In this document: positions 44,038 through 52,043 of the stretch, piece after piece | How positions within the stretch are numbered: the stretch's first letter is position 1 | Layout: every line of letters begins with the position of its first letter | Source of the DNA: Olsenella sp. An290 | GTDB taxonomy: Bacteria; Actinomycetota; Coriobacteriia; Coriobacteriales; Atopobiaceae | NCBI RefSeq assembly: GCF_002159535.1 | Contig: NZ_NFIU01000001.1 | Span: 1 to 64,000, forward strand | Length of the DNA stretch: 64,000 nucleotides | Direction of reading: 5' to 3' | The notes under the pieces: model-generated | The model's database searches: none | Told to the model about the DNA's origin: nothing | What the model saw: the letters and a program-made list of their open reading frames with translations, nothing else | Translations under genes and position numbers: made by a program

Positions 44038-44334
44038 ATGGAGAACGAGATTCCCCCCGTCAACCGGGTTGACGAGATTCGCGAGGAGCTGGGCCGTCTC
44101 GAGGGCAAGCGCCTCAAGGTGAAGGCCAATATGGGCCGCTCCCGCATCGTCGAGCGCGCCGGCACCCTCATGCACGCGCACCCCTCCCTCTTTGTGGTGG
44201 AGGTCGAGGAGCGCCGCGGCCGCACCGCGCGCCAGTCCTACCAGTACGTTGACGTCCTGACCGGCACCGTGGAGCTCTACGACGCCGAGTCGGGCGAGCG
44301 CCTCTTCGACTTTGTCGAGCCGGTCGTCGAGTAG
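44038..44334 (+). CDS. veg: Veg family protein
   Basis: A 98-residue protein with the Veg/DUF1021 pattern: VDEIREELGRLEGKRLKVKANMGRSR, then HPSLFVVEVEE and QSYQYVDVLTGTVEL. The family is small, widespread in Firmicutes and linked to biofilm formation in B. subtilis, probably through nucleic-acid or protein contacts by its SH3-like fold. In B. subtilis veg is also close upstream of ispE. The ATG is behind CGGAGG; an earlier in-frame ATG lies next to the promoter and is unlikely. ispE begins six bases after the stop. Confidence 0.92.
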   Translation: MENEIPPVNRVDEIREELGRLEGKRLKVKANMGRSRIVERAGTLMHAHPSLFVVEVEERRGRTARQSYQYVDVLTGTVELYDAESGERLFDFVEPVVE

Positions 44335-44340
44335 GCCCCC

Positions 44341-45219
44341 ATGTCCGACGCCGTGCTCGTGCGCACCCCCTGCAAGGTGAACCTTCACCTCGGGGTCCAT
44401 CGCGGCCGCGACGAGCGGGGCTACCATCGCGTCGACTCGGTGATGGCGCCCGTCGCGCTCTGGGACGACGTGGCCGTGCGCGAGGCGCCCGAGCTCGAGG
44501 TGGCGTTTTCCCCGGAGCTGGAGGTCGCGCCGGAGCGCAGCGGCGTCTGGCGGGCCGCGGCCCTCCTCGCCCGCGCGCTTGGCCGCGAGCCGCGCGTGCG
44601 GATTGACGTCGTGGCGCGCATCCCGGAGCGCGCGGGCCTGGGGGGCTCCTCGGCCGACGCCGGGGCCGCCCTGCGCGCGCTTTCCGAGCTCTGGGGCGCG
44701 GACCCGCTCGACGGGCGGGTCGTTGGCGTGGCGCGGCAGATCGGCGCCGACGTGGCGTTTTTCCTGGACCCCCGCACGGCGCTCTTTGGGGGCGCCGGGG
44801 ACGTGCTCGAGCGGGCGCTGCCCTGCCCGGAGCTGCCGGTCGCCCTGGTCATGCCCCGTGCGCAGGGCGGCTCGACCCCCGAGGCCTACGCGGAGTTCGA
44901 CCGGTCGGGCAAGGACCCCGCCTCGCCGGAGGCGCTCGTCCGCGCGCTGGAGGCGGGGGACGTGGCCGGGCTCGCGGGCTGCCTGCACAACAACCTCGCG
45001 CCCGCCGCACGCGCGCTCTGCCCGGAGGTCGGGGCCGTGGAGGCGTGGCTGCGCGGGCAGCCGGGCGTTCGTGCGGCCCAGGTCACCGGCTCGGGCACCT
45101 GCTCGTTTGCCCTCTGCGAGAGCGCGGGCGCGGCCGATCGCGTGGCCCGCGAGGCGCGCGGCCGGGGCTGGCGCGCCTGGTCCACAAAAATACTTGGTTC
45201 GTCCGCGGAAGTCTGCTAG
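44341..45219 (+). CDS. ispE: 4-diphosphocytidyl-2-C-methyl-D-erythritol kinase
   Basis: GHMP kinase of the non-mevalonate isoprenoid pathway. The 292-residue protein has CKVNLHLGV (start), YHRVDSVMAPV, the ATP motif RAGLGGSSADAGAALRAL (about 98-115), IGADVAFFL and the C-terminal VTGSGTCSFAL. Its TAG stop forms the first three bases of the -10 box of tRNA-Pro. ispD and ispF lie 12 kb further on. Confidence 0.96.
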   Translation: MSDAVLVRTPCKVNLHLGVHRGRDERGYHRVDSVMAPVALWDDVAVREAPELEVAFSPELEVAPERSGVWRAAALLARALGREPRVRIDVVARIPERAGLGGSSADAGAALRALSELWGADPLDGRVVGVARQIGADVAFFLDPRTALFGGAGDVLERALPCPELPVALVMPRAQGGSTPEAYAEFDRSGKDPASPEALVRALEAGDVAGLAGCLHNNLAPAARALCPEVGAVEAWLRGQPGVRAAQVTGSGTCSFALCESAGAADRVAREARGRGWRAWSTKILGSSAEVC

Positions 45220-45222
45220 AAT
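45194..45222 (+). promoter_or_regulatory. Promoter of tRNA-Pro inside the end of ispE
   Basis: TTGGTT (45194-45199), 17 bases, TAGAAT (45217-45222), 12 bases before the tRNA. The ispE stop codon is part of the -10. Confidence 0.8.
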
Positions 45223-45234
45223 ATCCCCTCGCAA

Positions 45235-45311
<77 letters not shown>

Positions 45312-45321
45312 CGCACGTGAC

Positions 45322-45348
45322 GCCGGGGGCGCATGCCCCCGGCTTTTT
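45322..45348 (+). terminator. Terminator after tRNA-Pro
   Basis: GCCGGGGG / CCCCCGGC with a six-base loop, followed by TTTTT. Classical structure. Confidence 0.93.
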
Positions 45349-45467
45349 CTTGCGCGATTCCCTTTGCCCTTGCCGTGACGTTCCGGCACCATGGCATGCT
45401 CTCCTCGGCCCCGTGGCGCGCGCCGTCACGGGCCAGATGGGGCGCCGGCATGTCATGGGGGTGTCGG

Positions 45468-46328
45468 ATGGACGCGCGCATCCAGAAGATCGAGGCCTTT
45501 GTCGCCACGGCGCGGCTGGGCAGCCTCACCCGCGCCGCGCGCCAGCTGGGGTTCACCCAGTCGACGGCAAGCCGCATGGTGTCGAGCCTCGAGGACGAGT
45601 GGGGCGTGCGCCTCTTTGACCGCCGCGGGCCCCTGCTGTCCCTTACGGCGGAGGGCGCGCGCCTGCTTCCCGACGCGCGCGCCGTCTGCGAGGCGAGCCT
45701 GGGGCTGGAGCGCAGCATCCGGGGCCTGCGCGACGTCGAGACGGGCGCGGTGTGCGTCGCGGCCCCCTCGAGCATCATGTCACGGCGCCTTGCGGGGCCC
45801 CTGGGCCGCTTTGTCACGGAGCACCCGAAGGTGGAGATCAGCCTCTTTGAGTGCACCTACCAAGAGGCCGAGCAGATGCTGCGCGACGGCCGCGCGGACT
45901 TCTCCTTTGTGGCCTCGCGGGTGGAGGGCCCGGGCCTGGTCTGCGCCCCCTTCGACCGCGACGAGATCGTCGTCGTGACGCCGATGGGCCACTTTGCCGA
46001 GGACGTTGACCCCATCCCGGTGCAGCGCCTGCTCGACGAGCGCTTCATCGTGGACACCGAGACGGCGCCCGTGCTTCAGCGCGAGCTCACGAGCCCCCTC
46101 ATCCGCTGCACCATCTCCGACATCACCGCCATCCTCGCGCTTGTTGAGGCGGGGCTGGGAATCTCGCTGCTGCCGAGCCTCGCGCTCGAGCGCCTCGGCC
46201 ACCACGTCGAGGTGCACCATCTCGAGGTCCCCGCGCACCGGACCGTCTACCTCGCGCACCGCCGGGAGCGCGAGCTCTCGCTCGCCGCGACGTCCTTCCT
46301 GGGGCACCTGGGGAGCGAGAGGCGGTAG
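45468..46328 (+). CDS. LysR family transcriptional regulator
   Basis: A 286-residue regulator. The winged helix-turn-helix is at 1-60 (KIEAFVATARLGSLTRAARQLGFTQSTASRMVSSLE), followed by a periplasmic-binding-like effector domain (PSSIMSRRLAGPLGRF... LVEAGLGISLLPSLALE). Ligand unknown. The start at ATG 45468 gives the normal spacing to the DNA-binding domain; ATG 45450 is an alternative. The glycerate kinase gene follows by 79 bases on the same strand, so control of that gene or of its pathway is possible. Confidence 0.92.
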   Translation: MDARIQKIEAFVATARLGSLTRAARQLGFTQSTASRMVSSLEDEWGVRLFDRRGPLLSLTAEGARLLPDARAVCEASLGLERSIRGLRDVETGAVCVAAPSSIMSRRLAGPLGRFVTEHPKVEISLFECTYQEAEQMLRDGRADFSFVASRVEGPGLVCAPFDRDEIVVVTPMGHFAEDVDPIPVQRLLDERFIVDTETAPVLQRELTSPLIRCTISDITAILALVEAGLGISLLPSLALERLGHHVEVHHLEVPAHRTVYLAHRRERELSLAATSFLGHLGSERR

Positions 46329-46407
46329 GGCCCGTCGGCCTGTCGCCCGGCGTCGCCCCGCCCCGTGGGATACTGTCAGCATGGACAGACCCTGCGAAGG
46401 AGGTCCC

Positions 46408-47571
46408 ATGGCACGCCCGCCCCGCTTTCTCCTTGCGACCGACTCCCTCAAGGGGACCCTCTCCTCGGCCGAGGCCGCCCGCCTGCTCGAGGCGGCCGCC
46501 CGGTGCCACTTCCCGGGCTGCGGCTGCGTGAGGGTTCCCCTGGCCGACGGCGGCGAGGGGACGGTCGAGGCCGTGGTGGCGGCCTCGGGGGGAAGGCTCT
46601 GCCGCGCGGCCGCGCACGACCCCTTGGGCCGGCCCGTCGAGGCCGTCTGGGGCCTGCTCCCCGACGGGCGCGCGCTCATTGAGACGGCCGCCGCCTCGGG
46701 CCTTCCCCTGCTCGGGCCCGACGAGAGAAACCCGCTCCTCACGAGCACCTACGGGACGGGCGAGCTCGTCCTCGCGGCGCTTAACGCCGGCGCGCGCGAC
46801 GTGACCCTTGCCCTGGGCGGCAGCGCCACCAACGACGGCGGCATGGGCTGCATGCGCGCCCTCGGCGCGCGCTTCCTGGACGCGCGGGGCCGAGAGCTTG
46901 CGGGCACGGGCGCCGACCTGGCCCGCGTCGCCGCGATCGACCTCTCCGGCCTCGACCCGCGCGTGCACGCGACGGCCTTCCACCTCATGTGCGACGTGGA
47001 CAGCCCGCTCACGGGCCCCGCGGGGGCGAGCGCCGTCTTTGGCCCGCAGAAGGGCGCGTCGCCCGCCATGGTGGCCGAGCTGGAGCGCGGCATGGGCTCC
47101 TATGCCCAGGTGCTCGCGCGCACGTTTGGGCGCGATCTTGACGTTCCCGGCGCGGGCGCGGCCGGCGGCCTCGGTGCTGCCGGCCTGGCGTTTCTCGCGG
47201 CCCGCCCTCAGAGCGGCGCCGCGCGCGTGCTCGAGCTCGTGGGCTTTCGCTCGCTGCTCGCGGGCGCGGACCTCTGCGTGACGGGGGAGGGCCACGCCGA
47301 CGCCCAGACCGCACGGGGCAAGGTCGTCTCGGCCGTGGCCGCCTCCTGCGCCGCGGCGGGCGTGCCCTGCGTGGCCGTGGTGGGAGGCATGTCGGCGGAC
47401 GCCGCGCGCCTGCCGGGAATTGCGGCGATGGTGCCCACCGCCATCGAGGCAATCCCGCTCGAGGAGGCGCTCTCGCGCGCCGGGGAGCTCTACGCCCTTG
47501 CGGCCGACCGGCTCTTCTCGCTGCTTGCGCTGGGCGGGCGCCTGGGCCGCACGGTGCGCGCCGGAGCCTGA
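46408..47571 (+). CDS. Glycerate 2-kinase (GarK/GlxK family)
   Basis: Phosphorylates glycerate into the glycolytic pool. The 387-residue protein shows ATDSLKGTLSSAEAARLL, PLADGGEGTVEAVVAA, the central ALGGSATNDGGMGCMRALG and VTGEGHADAQTARGKV. Length is typical. Start behind GAAGGAGG; ATG 46381 is in frame upstream but has no ribosome site. Likely linked to the adjacent LysR regulator. Confidence 0.94.
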   Translation: MARPPRFLLATDSLKGTLSSAEAARLLEAAARCHFPGCGCVRVPLADGGEGTVEAVVAASGGRLCRAAAHDPLGRPVEAVWGLLPDGRALIETAAASGLPLLGPDERNPLLTSTYGTGELVLAALNAGARDVTLALGGSATNDGGMGCMRALGARFLDARGRELAGTGADLARVAAIDLSGLDPRVHATAFHLMCDVDSPLTGPAGASAVFGPQKGASPAMVAELERGMGSYAQVLARTFGRDLDVPGAGAAGGLGAAGLAFLAARPQSGAARVLELVGFRSLLAGADLCVTGEGHADAQTARGKVVSAVAASCAAAGVPCVAVVGGMSADAARLPGIAAMVPTAIEAIPLEEALSRAGELYALAADRLFSLLALGGRLGRTVRAGA

Positions 47572-47617
47572 GCGGCTGCGGACCCCTCGGGTCCCCGAGC
47601 CCTGGGGCTCCCGGGCC

Positions 47618-48442
47618 CTACGCCCCGACGCGGGCGCCCGCGGGCACGACGCCCGCGGCGTCAGTGGCCACGAGCACGTTGTTGCCGGGCTTTCTGGGCT
47701 CGTCCGGCCACTCGGGCACGATCCCCACGTGCGCGAACTCGTGCCCGAACGCCGCCACGACCCCGTCCAGCACCCGCGCCCGCCGCCCCTCGCACGCACA
47801 GCGCACGTTGGCGAGGTAGACGCCGCCTGCGGCCAGGTGCTCGCGCACCATCCGCGCGCCCTCCTCGCTCGTGAGCGGGCCGAGCGGCCGGTTGCCCGAG
47901 AACGCGTCGTTCACGATCACGTCGTAGGGCTCCTCGGCCGCGCGGACGAAGCCCCACGCGTCATCGTTTACCAGGCGGAGCCGCCCGTTCTTCTCGGCCC
48001 CCGTCTTTTCCAGGCACTCGTCGAGGAAGAAGAGCTCGCGCGCGATCTGGGTGATTGCCGGGTCCACCTCGACGACGTCGACGCGCGCCTGGGGGACGTG
48101 GGCGGCCAGGTACTTGGGCAGCGAGTAGCCGCCCCCGCCCATCACGAGCACGCGGACGGGGCGGCCCAGGTCCTCGATCAGGCGCGCCATCTCGCGGTGG
48201 TACTCGCAGGCCAGCTCAAAGCGCAGCCCCTCGGGCACGTAGCAGGCGCTCTGGTAGGTGCCGTTGACGTTGAGCAGGCGCACGGGCGTGTGGTCGAGGT
48301 CCTCCGTGTCAAAGACGAGCGTGAGGCCAAAGCGGGTGCGCCGCAGCTCGACGCCCCGCTTGCGCAGGGCCCAGGGCATGAGGGCAAGCGCGGCGGTGCA
48401 CACGACGGTCAGGATGACGAGCGCGATGATGAGCTCTGGCAA
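47618..48442 (-). CDS. Membrane-anchored spermidine-synthase-like methyltransferase-fold protein
   Basis: A 274-residue protein with one N-terminal membrane segment (ELIIALVILTVVCTAALALMP) and a Rossmann domain like spermidine synthase: VLVMGGGGYSLPKYLA, VDVVEVDPAITQIARELF, RLVNDDAWGFVR and YDVIVNDAFSG. True polyamine synthesis is uncertain because the family includes many putative transferases without polyamine activity. A TTG start behind GGGGAGG is preferred; ATG at 48475 is in frame and possible. It converges on the glycerate kinase gene. Confidence 0.8.
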   Translation of the reverse strand: MPELIIALVILTVVCTAALALMPWALRKRGVELRRTRFGLTLVFDTEDLDHTPVRLLNVNGTYQSACYVPEGLRFELACEYHREMARLIEDLGRPVRVLVMGGGGYSLPKYLAAHVPQARVDVVEVDPAITQIARELFFLDECLEKTGAEKNGRLRLVNDDAWGFVRAAEEPYDVIVNDAFSGNRPLGPLTSEEGARMVREHLAAGGVYLANVRCACEGRRARVLDGVVAAFGHEFAHVGIVPEWPDEPRKPGNNVLVATDAAGVVPAGARVGA

Positions 48443-48492
48443 GGGACCTCCCCGGCGACGCGCGAGAAGGGGCATTTCTCGCGTGATAGAGA

Positions 48493-48522
48493 TTGTGAGT
48501 AGCACGTAACCTCGGCTATACT
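48493..48522 (+). promoter_or_regulatory. Promoter of the tatA-like gene
   Basis: TTGTGA (48493-48498), 18 bases, TATACT (48517-48522). A short dyad GCGAGAAGGGGCATTTCTCGC lies just upstream around 48462-48482. Confidence 0.65.
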
Positions 48523-48583
48523 AGCTGATGCTGCATTGGGCCCGTGGCCCACACACGACAACGCATCGGAAGGACACTTCACT

Positions 48584-48916
48584 ATGTTTCTTGGCATGGG
48601 GCCCCTCGAGCTCGTCATCATCGTCGTCATCGTGCTCATCATCTTTGGGCCCAAGAACCTTCCCAAGATCGGCTCGGCCTTGGGCAAGACGGTGAAGAAC
48701 GTCCGCGAGGGCATGGAGGAGGGCAAGGAGGAGATCGGCGAGAAGTCCGAGTCCTCCGACGAGCCCGTCGAGGTCGTCCAGGACGAGGATGACGCCGACG
48801 CCCCCGTGACCCCTGCCGACGCCGACGGTCAGTACTGCCCCAAGTGCGGTGCCCACAACGCGACCGGCGCGAGCTTCTGCGCCAAGTGCGGCGCCAAGCT
48901 CGGCTCTGACAACTAG
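48584..48916 (+). CDS. tatA: TatA/E-type protein with C-terminal zinc ribbon
   Basis: A 110-residue protein. Residues 1-45 are a TatA unit: membrane helix LVIIVVIVLIIFGPKNLPKI with the conserved FGPKNLPK hinge and an amphipathic helix after it. Residues 46-80 are acidic. Residues 85-102 hold two Cys pairs, CPKC and CAKC, the pattern of a small zinc ribbon. TatA forms the Tat export pore, but a zinc ribbon on its cytoplasmic end is not part of normal TatA. The Tat-type GH3 enzyme in this window shows that Tat export is used. No tatC is nearby. Confidence 0.85.
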   Translation: MFLGMGPLELVIIVVIVLIIFGPKNLPKIGSALGKTVKNVREGMEEGKEEIGEKSESSDEPVEVVQDEDDADAPVTPADADGQYCPKCGAHNATGASFCAKCGAKLGSDN

Positions 48917-48961
48917 TCCGCCGCTCACCCGGTTCCACACGCTTCAACAAGAGGGCAGAAC

Positions 48962-49441
48962 ATGGACAACACCAAGAAGATCGAGCTCACCCCCGAGGGT
49001 CGCCAGCGCCTCATCGACGAGCTGGCCTTCCGCGAGGGAGAGAAGCACGACGAGATCGTCGAGCGCATCAAGGAGGCCCGCGGCTTCGGCGACCTCTCCG
49101 AGAACTCCGAGTACGACGCCGCCAAGGAGGAGGAGGCCCGCAACGCCTCCCGCATCAACGAGATTCGCCAGATCCTCTCCATGGCCACCGTCGTGGAGGC
49201 CGGCTCCAGCCGTGACCTCACCGTCTCCATCGGCACGACGGTCGAGCTGAAGGACGAGAAGGGCAAGACGTCCTCCTTCACCATCGTGGGCACCACGGAG
49301 ACCAACTCTCTCGAGCACAAGATTTCGAACGAGTCGCCCGTGGGCAGCGCCCTTGTGGGCCACAAGAAGGGCGACGAGGTCGAGGTTGCCGCGCCGTCCG
49401 GCAAGACCCGCACCTACGTCATCGTCTCCATCAGCCGCTAG
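48962..49441 (+). CDS. greA: Transcription elongation factor GreA
   Basis: Rescues backtracked RNA polymerase by stimulating transcript cleavage. The 159-residue protein has the N-terminal coiled coil with the acidic tip (GFGDLSENSEYDAAKEEEARN) and the FKBP-like C-terminal domain (ISNESPVGSALVGHKKGDEVEV). Full length. greA upstream of lysS is a frequent arrangement. Confidence 0.97.
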   Translation: MDNTKKIELTPEGRQRLIDELAFREGEKHDEIVERIKEARGFGDLSENSEYDAAKEEEARNASRINEIRQILSMATVVEAGSSRDLTVSIGTTVELKDEKGKTSSFTIVGTTETNSLEHKISNESPVGSALVGHKKGDEVEVAAPSGKTRTYVIVSISR

Positions 49442-49447
49442 CACCTG

Positions 49448-49504
49448 ACCTGCGCATCTAAGAGCGAGGCGCCCCGTGTCTGCATCTGCGCAGGTACGGG
49501 GCGC
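49448..49504 (+). promoter_or_regulatory. Structured leader of lysS with two interleaved stems
   Basis: Two perfect 9-bp complements alternate: ACCTGCGCA (49448-49456) with TGCGCAGGT (49487-49495), and GCGCCCCGT (49469-49477) with ACGGGGCGC (49496-49504). The order A-B-A'-B' allows a pseudoknot or competing hairpins. The direct repeat GCGCATCTA is at 49452 and 49501. The ribosome site AAAGGA and lysS ATG follow within 22 bases. Confidence 0.65.
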
Positions 49505-49525
49505 ATCTATACGAAAGGACCACCC

Positions 49526-51736
49526 ATGGCAGAGACCCAGCAGCCCACCACCGACGAGCGCGCGATGCGCCGTGCGCGCCGCCAGGCCCTCATCGACGCG
49601 GGCGTGAACCCGTACCCCATCGCGTCCGAGGTCACGGCGCACGCCGCCGAGCTCGAGGAGCGCTACGCCGAGCTTGCCGACGGCACGGACACCGAGGACG
49701 TGGTGAGCGTGGCCGGTCGCATCCGCGCCTTCCGCAAGCAGGGCAAGGCCGCCTTCATCGTGATTGAGGACGTGACGGGCTCCATCCAGCTCTTCTGCCG
49801 CCGCGACGTGCTCGGCGACGAGGAGTGGGCGCTTCTCTCCAACCTCGACCTCGGCGACATCCTCGGCGCCACGGGCGCCGTGCTGCGCACGCGCCGCGGG
49901 CAGCTGTCCGTCTCCCCGAGCTCGCTCACCGTGCTCTCGAAGGCGCTGCGTCCCCTGCCGGAGAAGTTCCACGGCCTCACCGACCGCGAGGTCCGCTACC
50001 GTCAGCGCTACCTCGACCTCATCATGAACCCCGAGGTCCGCGACGTCTTCCGCAAGCGCAGCCAGATCGTCTCTCTCATCCGCCGCTTCATGGAGGCCGA
50101 CGGCTACATGGAGGTGGAGACGCCGATGATGCACGCCATCCTCGGCGGCGCCAACGCCAAGCCGTTCGTGACGCACTTCAACGCGCTCGACCGCGACTTC
50201 TACCTGCGCATCGCCACCGAGCTGCCGCTCAAGCGCTGCATCGTGGGCGGCCTCGAGCGTGTCTTTGAGATCGGCCGCAACTTCCGAAACGAGGGCATGG
50301 ACCTCACGCACAACCCCGAGTTCACCTCGATGGAGGCCTACTGCGCCTACGCCGACCTCTCCACGATGAAGCGCCTCTCGCAGGACCTCTTCAAGATGAT
50401 CGCGCGCGAGGTCTGCGGCTGCGAGGAGGGTCACGAGGTCATCACCTACCAGGGGCAGGAGATCGACATGTCCGGGGAGTGGGCGAGCCGCCCGCTCTCC
50501 GAGATCGCCTCCGAGGTCGTGGGCGAGCACGTGGACATGGACACCCCGATCGAGCACCTGCGCGAGCTCTGCGAGCGGCACGGCATCGAGGTGCAGCCCG
50601 GCTGGGGTGCGGGCAAGCTCCTCTTTGAGCTCTATGACGAGCTTGGCGAGCAGACCATCGTGAACCCCACCTTTGTCTGCGACTACCCGGAGGAGGTGAG
50701 CCCCCTCTCCAAGCGCAAGGACGACGACCCGCGCCTCACGGACCGCTTTGAGCTGGTCATCGCCGGCCACGAGTACGCCAACGCCTTCTCCGAGCTCAAC
50801 GACCCCGTCGACCAGGCCGGCCGCTTTGCCGAGCAGGTTGCCGCCAAGGGCATGGGCGACGACGAGGCCATGGGCTACGACTACGACTACGTGCGCGCCC
50901 TCGAGTACGGCATGCCCCCGGCGGGTGGCATCGGCTACGGCATCGACCGCATGATCATGCTCTTCTGCGACCAGCCCGCCATTCGCGACGTGCTGCTCTT
51001 CCCGGCAATGAAGCCGGAGGCCATCACGCGCGCGGACATCGAAGCGCAGGTCGCGGGTGCCGTGACCGATGGTGCCGCGGCGTCTGTGGACGCCATCGCC
51101 GAGGATGCCGAGAAGGTTACGGCCGCGCCTGCGGCGGCGCCGGCGGCGCTTGTCGCCGGGCTCTCCCGCGACGAGGCAATGGCCCTTCTTGCCGAGCACA
51201 ACAAGGAGGAGTTCCACCTCGAGCACGGCGCGACCGTGGGCGGCGTGATGCGCGTCTTTGCCGCTGAGATGGACCCCGAGAACGCCGACTTCTGGGAGAT
51301 CGCAGGCATTCTGCACGACCTCGACTGGGAGGAGCACGGTGACGACCCGGTGGGCCACACCACCTACGCGGCCGAGCTCATCCGTGCGGCGGGCGGCTCC
51401 GAGGAGCTCGTGCGTGCCATCCAGTCCCACAACTCCGACAACAACCCCGAGCTGCCCGCGCCGGAGCTCCCCATGGAGAGGGTCCTCTTTGCCGTGGACG
51501 AGCTTACCGGCCTCATCGGAGCGGCCGTGATCATGCGCCCGAGCAAGTCCGTCATGGACTTCGAGGTGAAGTCGCTCAAGAAGAAGTTCAAGGACAAGCG
51601 CTTTGCCGCGGGCTGCGACCGTGACGTCATCCGCAAGGGCGCCGAGCTCTGCGGCTGGGAGCTCGACGAGCTCTTCTCCCGCACGATCGACGCCATGAAG
51701 GCCATTGCGCCGGACCGCGATACCTTCGGCAAGTAG
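49526..51736 (+). CDS. lysS: Lysyl-tRNA synthetase (class II) fused to an HD-domain hydrolase
   Basis: A 736-residue fusion. The first roughly 500 residues are a complete class II LysRS: OB-fold anticodon domain (VAGRIRAFRKQGKAAFIVIED), motif 2 FEIGRNFRNEGMD and motif 3 GGIGYGIDRMIMLF. After an Ala-rich linker (about 515-550) comes an HD domain: His564 in HLEHG, His597-Asp598 in GILHDLDWE, then HNSDNNPE and KSLKKKFKDKRFAAG, which resembles stand-alone HDIG proteins of clostridia. LysRS is a main source of diadenosine tetraphosphate, so a hydrolase for a dinucleotide is an attractive but unproven role. The metal-binding residues are intact. Confidence 0.93.
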   Translation: MAETQQPTTDERAMRRARRQALIDAGVNPYPIASEVTAHAAELEERYAELADGTDTEDVVSVAGRIRAFRKQGKAAFIVIEDVTGSIQLFCRRDVLGDEEWALLSNLDLGDILGATGAVLRTRRGQLSVSPSSLTVLSKALRPLPEKFHGLTDREVRYRQRYLDLIMNPEVRDVFRKRSQIVSLIRRFMEADGYMEVETPMMHAILGGANAKPFVTHFNALDRDFYLRIATELPLKRCIVGGLERVFEIGRNFRNEGMDLTHNPEFTSMEAYCAYADLSTMKRLSQDLFKMIAREVCGCEEGHEVITYQGQEIDMSGEWASRPLSEIASEVVGEHVDMDTPIEHLRELCERHGIEVQPGWGAGKLLFELYDELGEQTIVNPTFVCDYPEEVSPLSKRKDDDPRLTDRFELVIAGHEYANAFSELNDPVDQAGRFAEQVAAKGMGDDEAMGYDYDYVRALEYGMPPAGGIGYGIDRMIMLFCDQPAIRDVLLFPAMKPEAITRADIEAQVAGAVTDGAAASVDAIAEDAEKVTAAPAAAPAALVAGLSRDEAMALLAEHNKEEFHLEHGATVGGVMRVFAAEMDPENADFWEIAGILHDLDWEEHGDDPVGHTTYAAELIRAAGGSEELVRAIQSHNSDNNPELPAPELPMERVLFAVDELTGLIGAAVIMRPSKSVMDFEVKSLKKKFKDKRFAAGCDRDVIRKGAELCGWELDELFSRTIDAMKAIAPDRDTFGK

Positions 51737-51744
51737 GAACGCTC

Positions 51745-51780
51745 GGCCGGGGCGCCCCTGCGGGCGCCCCGGCCGCCTTT
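51745..51780 (+). terminator. Terminator of lysS
   Basis: Thirteen-bp perfect stem GGCCGGGGCGCCC / GGGCGCCCCGGCC with a four-base loop, then GCCTTT. Confidence 0.8.
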
Positions 51781-51785
51781 GCCGG

Positions 51786-51825
51786 CCCGTTTTGCCTCCC
51801 TTGGGGCCCCGTTTTGCCTCCCTTG
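51786..51825. repeat. Two direct copies of an 18-mer
   Basis: CCCGTTTTGCCTCCCTTG occurs at 51786-51803 and 51808-51825, 22 bases apart, and a third partial copy begins at 51830 (CCGTTTTC). Confidence 0.8.
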
Positions 51826-51836
51826 AGCTCCGTTTT

Positions 51837-51965
51837 CAAGTGTTGGGTACTTTTTCGTGCGCAAGCCGAGTACCCAACACTTGAACGCTAGAAAATCCGC
51901 AGGTAGGGAAATGGCACCTGGCAGGTAGTACTAAGTGGGTGCGTCGAAAAAGTACCCAACACTTT
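51837..51965. repeat. Inverted repeat element built on GTACCCAACACTT
   Basis: Three copies: inverted at 51837-51851, direct at 51869-51883 (a perfect 15-bp hairpin with a 17-base loop), and direct again at 51945-51965. The first and third share 20 bases exactly (CGAAAAAGTACCCAACACTT), so the element is bounded by perfect 20-bp inverted repeats. It is AT-richer than the surrounding genome. Confidence 0.88.
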
Positions 51966-52043
51966 CTGGTCAGGCCCGCCGCGGCTTGCGCGGCCGCAAA
52001 ACGCGCCGTCCTGGCGGGCCGCTCGGCCGCGCCTTGGGCTAAG

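Noticed and set aside
49461-49510. Rho-independent terminator between greA and lysS
   Set aside because: The GCGCCCCGT/ACGGGGCGC stem is followed by ATCTATACG and not by a T tract, and it interleaves with another stem, so a leader structure is the better reading.
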